64,000 nt of DNA from NCBI RefSeq assembly GCF_009727055.1, contig NC_052353.1, forward strand, positions 48,524,193 to 48,588,192, given 5' to 3'. The notes below the pieces were generated by a model. That model was not told where the DNA came from and made no database searches. It saw only the letters and a program-made list of their open reading frames with translations. Below, piece by piece: positions 56,651-64,000 of the stretch. The number at the start of each line of letters is the position of its first letter. Position 1 is the stretch's first letter. This DNA is from Benincasa hispida (taxonomy: Eukaryota > Streptophyta > Magnoliopsida > Cucurbitales > Cucurbitaceae). The translations under genes were made by a program, and so were the position numbers.

Positions 56651-57705
56651 ATTTCGCATCGAGGCATCTCTGCGGTTGTAATGCCACATCCTTTAGGGAC
56701 GCCTCTCAACCTTATTCTTTTGCATTCTATATTTTAAGTTATGTTTGAATTTGTTAGTTTAGTTATTTGAAGGTTGTAAGTTGATTGATTTGCCTTTACA
56801 AAATTTGGAAATTTGATTGTTTTTCTTTTAGAAAAGTGTATAATTAAAACTTTGGACGCATTAGACACAAGTCTAATGCAGGGGGCAGTGAAGGGACGCA
56901 TCTCGAAAACACAAAACAGTCGAGTTTTTTGGCTAAACGAGGCGACTCTTCCACTTTGCATTAATTGCAGACGTTAGGCGTGACGCCTGACGTCAGCCGC
57001 GATCATCCTCCCTTCGTATAAAAACCTCTTTCACTGCGCCTACGAAGAAGTTTTTCCTCTCTCGCTCAGCATCCCTACGAACCTCCATTTCTTCAGAGAA
57101 ACCCTGACCTTCAAATTCACCCAAACCTCGTTTTTCCCTCTCTACAACTCAGCATCCCGGTGAACAATGTCGTCCAGCTCAGATTTCTCATAACCCAAAG
57201 CTACGGTCTAGCAATGACTTCGCCGGTTAAGTTCCTTCTCCTCCTCTTTATTTTCGAGTTCACCACCATCTATTCCTTTAGGAAATCAACCCCGTCTCTA
57301 CCCAATCGAAAGACTCTACGCAGCACTACCATCTGCTTCAGCGTCTGGCCATCCCTACACCTTCCTTCCACCTCCGGGGGAAAGCTTTTTGGCCAAGAAG
57401 CTCCAAGAACTGTAAACCCTCCGGCCAAAATTTTCTTACCTAGGGCTAAAACCCCACAAAAAACCAAAGTCTGCCCCTAACCAAGGGTAAAGACACCAGC
57501 CAAGACTAGGGACGCGTCCATTCATCAATGCTCGATCCCAAACCTTAATACCAAGCCTTGCCCACCACCATTTATCCCAAACATAACCTTTGGTGATGCA
57601 ATGCGATGAACCCCTTCCTACTTAATATCCCATACCGCCCATCTCCAGCAGTGCGTCCACCTCCCACTCTATACATTGAACACCTTTAGCCCACAATTTA
57701 CCGAT
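56651..57705 (+). other. Spacer between integrase and envelope-like ORF in Y
   Basis: Mostly non-coding. It holds the promoter-like cluster at 56988-57024. The open frame at 57160-57480 is Pro/Ser/Lys-rich without recognised family text. Confidence 0.55.
56988..57024 (+). promoter_or_regulatory. bZIP palindrome and TATA box upstream of the Y envelope-like ORF
   Basis: TGACGTCA (56988-56995), the full palindromic bZIP/CRE-type octamer, lies within a larger inverted repeat ACGTTAGGCGTGACGCCTGA ending in CGT. A TATAAAAA follows at 57017-57024 with C-rich text after it. Element X has a TATA-like box in the same place. The arrangement looks like a core promoter for an envelope-like transcript, but no expression evidence exists. 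Confidence 0.5.
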
Positions 57706-59888
57706 GGAATCAGACACGTCCAACCAGCCATCACCTTCATCCATTCCTAATATCCTCTCCGGATGCCTCACACCCCAGTGGGCACCCTGCCATACACTCC
57801 ACCTATCCCAGCCTCTGACAATCCTGCGTTAGAGCATAACCTTGAAGACTTGGTAGAGTTAGCAAAACGTGATGAAGAGGAAGTATTTAGAGCTATTCTA
57901 GAATCGCTCAACCAAGAGCAAGAAACAACTCAAGTGATGCCTTCAGATCCACCAAACGCATCACTCGTATTGGATGAAACAGAAAGATATGCAGTGTTGC
58001 TAGAAGAAAGAGATGGAAAATGAAAAAAGGGAAGAGAATGAAGGAAGAGAAAAAGAAAGTAGAGAAATGAGAGTTGGACCCAACGCGTCGCAACCACGCC
58101 CATCTGACGCAGATGAAGGGCCTATACAATTGAAGAGAGTATTAAGGAAGAGAAGGTCGATACTAGAGGAAGAAGAAGAAGAAGAAGAAGAAGTTGCACC
58201 CAGACCTGAGGGTACAACATATAAAAAGGGGCACAACGCGTTAGAAGAAGAGTTGAAAAATTACGTGCTTGCGAGACAAGGGCGGAAGAAAACTAACCTC
58301 CAAAAGGAATTGGAGAATGAGTTGAGAGAACTGGCTAGAGAGGCCAAAGAACACGCAGTTGGGAAACGCAAGGTCATGGAGGCGTTAACTAAAAGAACCA
58401 ATGGAAGGAAGCGTCAGTTTAGCGACATCTTAGTAGAGAAGGGCTTTTTCCCTGAACACCACCCTTTTCTAGTTTATATCAAGGAGGTCATCCATGCATT
58501 AGGGTAGAGTCAGTTTTGCGTTGGGCATGATCGCATTTGGCCCAACCTTGTCCACGCATTTTACAGTAGCGAATTCGACATGGAGAAAAACACTGCCTTT
58601 GTTGAAGGGGTGTTAGTTCGCTTCTCAACAGAAAGAATTAATGAAGTATTCAACCTAAGCAACAATCCTGACGCGGAGGGGAACCGCATCTTGGAATAGC
58701 CAATGCCTAGTGAATTAGAAGATGCGTTGAAAGTAGTGGCCAAACCTGGAAGCAAGTGGTAGACATCAAGAAACGGATTCAAGATGCTTGCTTCCAGGAA
58801 TTTGAATCCGGACGCAAATATGTGGTGTTATCTTATCAAGCGTAGCATCATGCCTACAAAACATGATGAAACATTAACCAGAGAACGCATCTTGGCCACC
58901 TACTACATAATGCAATGTATCCCCTTGGACATTGGAAGAATCATTAGGGATTATATCAAGGCCATAAAGAACAAGCCTAGAGGGAAATTATACTTTCCAT
59001 GGTTGATCTATGCATTATGTGAACGCAGGGGCATCCCTTTGGGGGATGATTATGAAGCAGTCGATGGTCTAATAGATATTAAGGCAGTAAGGCGTCTACT
59101 TTGAGTATCAAAACATCAACTAGCCTTACCAGCGAAGGAAGTAACACGAAGAACTCGATCATCAGAACGCGCCCCCAAGAAGCGACACGTCATAATAATT
59201 GAACACGACAATGAGGCTTCAGAAAATGAAGAAGTTGAAGCTGAGCCAGAAATCTTAGCTGAGGAAGTGCAACCTGCTCTAGAGTTTATCCATGATTCGC
59301 CAACAGCCCAGCCAACAGGGAGTCCTGAGCAAACGCATGAAGAACCCACTTTCATAGATCAGGACTTCTCTCAATCATTTCCTTCGCCCCACCAAAGTCC
59401 AATTCACNNNNNNNNNNNNNNNNNNNNNNNNNNNNNNNNNNNNNNNNNNNNNNNNNNNNNNNNNNNNNNNNNNNNCCCACCAAAGTCCAATTCACGCTTT
59501 TATGCCACCTCCAGTAATTTTCGAGCCAACTGGGTAAGGAACTAGTAACGTGGCAGCATCCGAAGGCCTAGTTGGACAAGAAGAGCCAGCGCCCCAACGC
59601 AGCAGCATAGACTTGGAGGAGTTGAAAACATTCATTAGTGATCAACTCCGTCCGTTGGCCGCATCAATTGAAGAACTTCAACAACAAAACAGTGTACTAA
59701 GTGATTACCTGAGGCAGCAAACAAGATGCATACAAGACCAGTTCGTATACATAATGCAGTACATCAACCAAGTCTTGGTGGGTATGTTTGCCTTGCCTCC
59801 ATTACCAACACATCTCAGGAATCCCCTGCGTTTCATGGATGAGAACCCTGAAGAAGAAGAACGCAGAGATGATGTGCTAGCGCAGTAA
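57706..59888 (+). pseudogene. Athila envelope-like ORF of Y, broken and gapped
   Basis: Frames run from MESDTSNQPSPS across a shift to PHTPVGTLPYTPPIPA, then an acidic and basic region with a GAAGAAGAA run, FSDILVEKGFFPEHHPFLVY, the DMEKNTAFVEGVLVRF part, INEVFNLSNNPDAEGN, NLNPDANMWCYLIKRSIMPT and VDGLIDIKAVRRLL. This corresponds to the PF20167-type domain seen in X. A C-terminal tail with EELKTFISDQLRPLAASIEE suggests a coiled coil. Stops and an N gap at 59408-59475 interrupt it. Confidence 0.78.
59408..59475. other. Assembly gap (68 N) with overlapping flanks
   Basis: The 20 bases before the gap (CCCACCAAAGTCCAATTCAC, ending at 59407) are identical to the 20 bases after it (59476-59495). 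The gap is therefore probably a failed overlap with no missing sequence. Closing it at the overlap keeps the frame open up to a TAA near 59535. Confidence 0.9.
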
Positions 59889-60951
59889 TATTTTAGGGTG
59901 TTGGGTTACAGAAAAACTTTTGTAATATTGAGTTTATTTGTTCTTTTACATCTTTTTGTTATGTTAATGAAATCTATGTTTAAATATGAAGAATGAATGA
60001 AAAGTTATCATTTCGAATCTTTGCGTTTGTCTTCAGCATACTTTATTTTTGTTCTTTGATTATTTTTTCCCTAAGTTTTGTGCTTAGCATAACCTCAATG
60101 ATATCAACTATATGAACTCATAAGCATAAGATCAGAGTGAGGAAAATAGACAAGGCTTGAACTTCTCTTAAAAGATTAAGTTTACTTTCTAACGCGTGCA
60201 AGATTTAGATCTTAAACTCCTTTCAATTTCTCAAAGCTTTTTAAAACTTTGTTTCTCTTTTGGCAATGAGGATTTGGCTCGTTTCCAAATTGGGGATGAG
60301 TATAGCTCATTTCCAAATTTGGAGATGGGGGAAATCCGAGTGTAGACACATCAACGAATATACCATGAAGAAAAAGGGAAACAAAAGTAAAAAATTCAAA
60401 CGCAGCTCCTCTGTCATTTCCTCAAAAGAAAAGAATCTTAATTGGCATGAGCTTAGTTAGAACAGGCACTTGGTCGTAGTTGGATGTCCGCATGACACCT
60501 TTGGGGGCAAGCCAAAACGAAGTTAAGTCACCTAGACCAACGCGTCCCATAAAACTCCTCTATCTAGTCAAGAGAAAGAAACTATACCTTGAAAAAGGAA
60601 TGAATATTAGATATGAGTTTAGTTGTAAAGGGTTATAATTCGTAGTTGGATGCTCGCATGACACCCGTGGGGGAAAGACAAAACGAAAGTGGGATACCTG
60701 GAGCAATGCATGGGTAAATAAGTACGCAATCATTTTCTTTTTATCCAGTGTTTGTTTTTTTAAAAGAAAAATCATCTTACACATTGCTGGAAACAAAATA
60801 TTAGTCTTTTTAAGAAACGCGTCAAGCTAAGTATATTTTCTCAACTCTTATTTAGCTTTGTGATTGAATATGATGAGAGGTGAAACTTGAGTATCTAAGG
60901 CTGAGGAGATAGCAAGGAATTACTTTAGAATGCTTGAGGACAAACATTGTT
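59889..60951 (+). other. 3' untranslated region of Y with paired conserved motif
   Basis: Non-coding. Motif copies lie at 60477-60521 and 60643-60689, reading TAGTTGGATGTCCGCATGAC and GGGGGCAAGCCAAAACGAAG in the first and a slightly diverged version in the second. Confidence 0.75.
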
Positions 60952-60967
60952 CAAATTTAGGGGTGGT
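60952..60967 (+). other. Polypurine tract of element Y
   Basis: TTCAAATTTAGGGGTGGT-type text directly precedes the LTR start TGATAACTTG; it is a slightly decayed form of AAATTTGGGGGTG. Confidence 0.7.
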
Positions 60968-62535
60968 TGATAACTTGTAAAAATACAAGTTATCTTTGCT
61001 CTTAAGTTGGAACAATTAGGGTTTTTAATGATAAATTCTCCTTATTTTTAATAGAAACACATGGATTTACTTGAAAAATAGCAAATTCATGTAAAAGAAG
61101 TTTTATCACTGATTATCACGGCGCGAACGCACGACATTGCAGGATTTCAATGCAAGAACTGACAACAACGCATTAGACAAGTGCCGCAGGAAACGCGCTA
61201 ACGCATGAGCCATCCGTCGGAGGGAATTCAACGCATGGAAGATTCGTTACTCTGGGCTGATTGTGTCACATCACCACTTTCAAGCATGGGCACCTGCAAC
61301 AGGCGGCGTCTGAAAAGCTTCCAAGAGGTCAGGCGGCCAACCAGGACATGGAATTTAATTGTGACCAGGGCATGGATTTAATTGTAGCCCATCCTCCAAG
61401 TGGACGAGACCAGCACCTATAAATACTTGAAGACCCTCCAAAATTAAAGGCAGACAATTAGAAACTCCATACTCTCTGTAAATTTTTAGACTTAGTTTTA
61501 GCTGTACAAGCTGTGCCGAGGTGTAAGACGATCGAAGGAACTGAGAACCACCATAACCGCCAGCCAGGGAGTGGAGAAAGTTATTCTTGAGAAAGATACT
61601 CTGTCCTCGACTCTTTAAAGTGATTGTACACAACAAGATTGAACCAAAGAAATACAAGAGATTGTATTATTTGTCTTGACTCATTCTCTCTCTTAATATC
61701 ATTTTCATATCATTTTGATTGAATATAGTTCTTTGTAAAGACTCATTGATTCTTTATAAAATTCATATATTTGATCATCACTTTTGCTACTGTTTGTCTT
61801 CTGTTTATGTTGGAAGCATTAGTACTTCATGCATAATTCTGTTCCAACGCCTAACCCAACTTGACAACTTGCTGAAAGCATCTTTAACTTAGTTGTCTGA
61901 AAGAATAGCTAAGTCGCATGAAGCAAAACGCCTAGTACAGCTAGAGATAGACTTACTGGTGTTTCTTGCATTCTATGTTAGACGCATACAACCTAGAGAT
62001 AGACTTGTATGTCATTTGCATTAAGAAATGTTGAATGGAGTCTAACGCATGAACAGAAAGATAAGCAAACCATCCCATTTCATCCACACTACATAAGTTG
62101 TGTACAAGTATCTTTAACCGGCACGTCCACTTACAAAAATTCCATTCTCATATGAACCATCATTTTCCACTCAGCTCTTTTGTATCACATTGCACAGGCA
62201 TAGCATATTAGTGTAAATAACACATCTTTTGCATTTATTAAGGAAAACCCCTACTGCAAGTACAACACATTCTCTGTGTTTAGTGAACTGAATCCCTGTG
62301 TTCGACCCTGGACTTGCCAGGAACCTAGATTATATTTATACTTGGGCTTAATCTAGGAAAACTTGAATGCCATTTTAAGGAGTTGTGTGCTCTCTGTGTA
62401 TAACTCTAACGCCCCAAAGCATTGCACATATTTGGACGCATTAAGGCACAGTACAGCACTCATACTTAGAATTTTTTTTTCCAATCTGTTTTACTCTAAA
62501 CACTCCTAACGCACCACACGTTAGAAAGTGGAACA
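60968..62535 (+). mobile_element. 3' LTR of element Y
   Basis: It starts TGATAACTTGTAAAAATACA and ends AGTGGAACA before CTCAT. A TATA box lies at 61418-61425, and GTGTTCGACCCTGGACTTGC near 62299. It is the complete reference LTR (1568 bases) for the rearranged 5' copy. Confidence 0.9.
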
Positions 62536-62540
62536 CTCAT

Positions 62541-63078
62541 TCATAAGATTTTCCATCGCATTTATAGATTCGTTTGTACAACTTCATAGCCAGTCCTCGA
62601 CCCCTGTATCATAATAGTTTAGGAATTTACTTTATCAACACATTTTTACTTTCAGCGCAATTTATATTTCTATACAAACAAAAATTCTTTATTCATTATT
62701 ATAACCGGTTGCATGTATCACATTAGTATCGAATTTAATGACAACAATCCCCGTGTTCGACCTCGGATCATTATGAGAAACTTGCGTTGGAATTATACTT
62801 GGTTTCAATGCAAGGAAACTTGTGACACGCACTACTTCATCGCGTACTATGAGCATATCACTATAAACGCATAGAACATAGTATCGCATAAAATGTCTTT
62901 ATCGCAAAGCACTTGAGCGCATATAGAGCATCATTCATTCATTTATCAGCCCAATAGATAGATAACATTCCATTTTTATCCTCACAAGTTTATGGCAACA
63001 TGAGCTTGTAGCATAGTATCTATCATCACAATGCATAATAATTAATAGATAAAGATAATAAAAAACCAATAGTCAACA
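62541..63078 (+). mobile_element. 3' LTR of X, second part
   Basis: Text resumes with TCATAAGATTTTCCATCGCA, aligned with the X 5' LTR from about 40264 to its end AATAGTCAACA. Together with 49775-51132 it makes an LTR of about 1896 bases. Confidence 0.9.
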
Positions 63079-63505
63079 GACACAAAGCTATATCTTCAGT
63101 GAAAAGAGTGCAACTGTGGGTTTTTAATGGAGTGTACCCACAGTTTACGAATATTGATTAATTTGGTTAATGAGTTTAGGAAATTAATCTCATATCGTTG
63201 GAGCTTCTGATATGTAGGTTCACCAGGTCTCCTTGTTAGCTCACTAATTTATATTAATGAGGAATGATTTGAATTGTTCAAATCAATTGAGGAAATTGTA
63301 TATTAATGTATAATTAATTATCGATGCAATCTATAATTTACGTTATGTTAGAGAAAAATATTTGAATGAGATTCAAATATTTAATTTATGTGGATTAGAT
63401 TCATGAATAATTAATTAATTAAAATGTTAGAGAAGTGGAAGCAGATAAACATGTGATATTTATATATTAATTAATTAACTATATATTAAATTAGAGTTAA
63501 TATGT

Positions 63506-63630
63506 GGTTATTTAATTAATGTGTCAATTAATTAAAGAGGGGTTATTTAATTAATGTATCAATTAATTAAATACGAGGTTATTTAATTAATGTGCCAATT
63601 AATTAAGAAAGAGATATTTAATTAATTGGC
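63506..63630 (+). repeat. ~35-bp tandem units in LTR C
   Basis: The unit GGTTATTTAATTAATGTGTC followed by AATTAATTAAAGAGG occurs at 63506, 63541 and 63577, and in a shortened form to about 63630. The unit contains self-complementary TTAATTAA words. Confidence 0.85.
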
Positions 63631-64000
63631 ATCAAGGGTGAAAAACGGAATATTTGGACAAACGATAAACCCTTCTCCATATAAATGAATCCTATTAGCC
63701 CATTTACTGCAAGAATTGATTTTGCAAAAAATCATACCCCAACTCTAGAAAGAATTCCTCTTTATACTCTCTCTACAATCTCTCTTTACCTCTTCCTCTT
63801 CCAAAGGTTGGAGACCACTCATCCAACTCTTGGAATCCTATGGAATCCTAGATAAAGTTGTTCTTGTGGTAGTGTCAGTGATCGTTGAGAAGATGCTCGT
63901 GTGAAGAACAATAGCAATTTCGAGAAGCTTGGAGTCTATGAAGGTAAGAATCATTCTTCCCTTTTGCTTCTTTATAATGCATGCTTAGCACAATGTTTAT

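Larger units (their letters stand above)
51133..62535 (+). mobile_element. Athila-like Ty3/gypsy element Y (gag-pol-envelope-like), decayed
   Basis: Perfect CTCAT duplications flank the element (51128-51132 and 62536-62540). Order: 5' LTR (rearranged), gag remnant, protease, RT, RNase H, integrase, envelope-like ORF, motif pair, polypurine tract, 3' LTR. It is the only Athila-like element here with pol. It is defective: the leader and primer site are deleted, protease and RT active sites are altered, and stops occur throughout. Confidence 0.92.
38818..63078 (+). mobile_element. Athila-like element X (gag and envelope-like ORF, no pol), with nested insertions
   Basis: The element starts TGACAACTTG at 38818 and ends AATAGTCAACA at 63078 with flanks AACAC (38813-38817) and GACAC (63079-63083), one mismatch. 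It sits inside LTR C. The order is 5' LTR, primer site, gag, a short untranslated stretch with a 60-bp repeat array, envelope-like ORF, 3' untranslated region with motif pair, polypurine tract and 3' LTR. The pol region is wholly absent: text passes from the gag C-terminus (42415) to untranslated sequence. Inserted later are a chromovirus-like solo LTR and element Y. Confidence 0.88.
30468..64000 (+). mobile_element. Long Copia LTR (C), in three pieces, running off the window
   Basis: The LTR starts TGTTTGGTTTTATGCC at 30468, preceded by AAATA, inside the Sirevirus envelope-like ORF. Its parts are 30468-30800, 38275-38817 and 63079-64000. Joining them reproduces the order seen in LTRs A and B: GGTGACACTATGGATACGAC, GTGAGTGGGGGTAT, GGTAAAATGGTAATTTGACC, then GTTGGAGCTTCTGATATG and CTTCTTTATAATGCATGC. 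The 3' end, and whether it is solo or part of an element, lies outside the window. Confidence 0.78.

Noticed and set aside
57160..57480. 106-codon frame before the Y envelope-like ORF as a separate gene
   Set aside because: It has no recognisable family text, lies in the spacer after the promoter-like cluster, and is of biased composition.

Overview
This is plant nuclear DNA made almost entirely of nested LTR retrotransposons around one small gene island. The split plant-type O-methyltransferase gene with a GT-AG intron, the long Copia LTRs, Athila-type Ty3/gypsy elements with tRNA-Asp-like primer sites, and the abundant TCTATCA/TGATAGA repeats point to a eudicot, most likely a cucurbit. The family assignment is an inference from repeat character, not from a search. 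I see no rRNA, tRNA, organellar or bacterial segment and no CRISPR.

Layout. 1-7.8 kb: remains of long-LTR Copia elements nested in each other, with two solo LTRs inside a third LTR. 7.8-14.3 kb: gene island with a 760-bp terminal-inverted-repeat element and one apparently intact O-methyltransferase gene (exons 11095-11865 and 12940-13239), the only plausible functional host gene. TGATAGA arrays occur at the window start and just beyond the gene. 14.9-18.85 kb: a truncated minus-strand Copia element carrying a solo LTR. 18.86 kb to the end: a plus-strand Sirevirus-like Copia element (RT, RNase H, envelope-like ORF) broken by successive insertions.

The nest was resolved from target-site duplications (TSDs) that I read directly. 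Element V (20976-27569, TSD AGCAT) splits the Sirevirus RT. A long Copia LTR, C, enters the Sirevirus envelope-like ORF at 30468 and is itself cut by element Z (30801-38274, TSD ATATG) and element X (38818-63078, TSD AACAC/GACAC). Z carries a solo LTR of the X type (32069-33850, TSD GTTAA). X carries a chromovirus-like solo LTR (45434-47828) and, in its 3' LTR, element Y (51133-62535, TSD CTCAT). Copia LTR C is thus spread over more than 33 kb and still runs off the right edge.

The Athila-like set looks like one autonomous type with derivatives. Y keeps gag, protease, RT, RNase H, integrase and an envelope-like ORF, all decayed. X keeps gag and the envelope-like ORF but no pol. V keeps gag and protease only. 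Z has no coding capacity but retains primer site, polypurine tract and LTRs. All share a terminal LTR hairpin whose stem varies with apparent compensation, and a paired motif of about 45 nt in the 3' untranslated region. Two assembly faults are visible: a Nextera mate-pair junction adapter at 39157-39194 inside the X 5' LTR, and an N gap at 59408-59475 whose flanks overlap by 20 bases.
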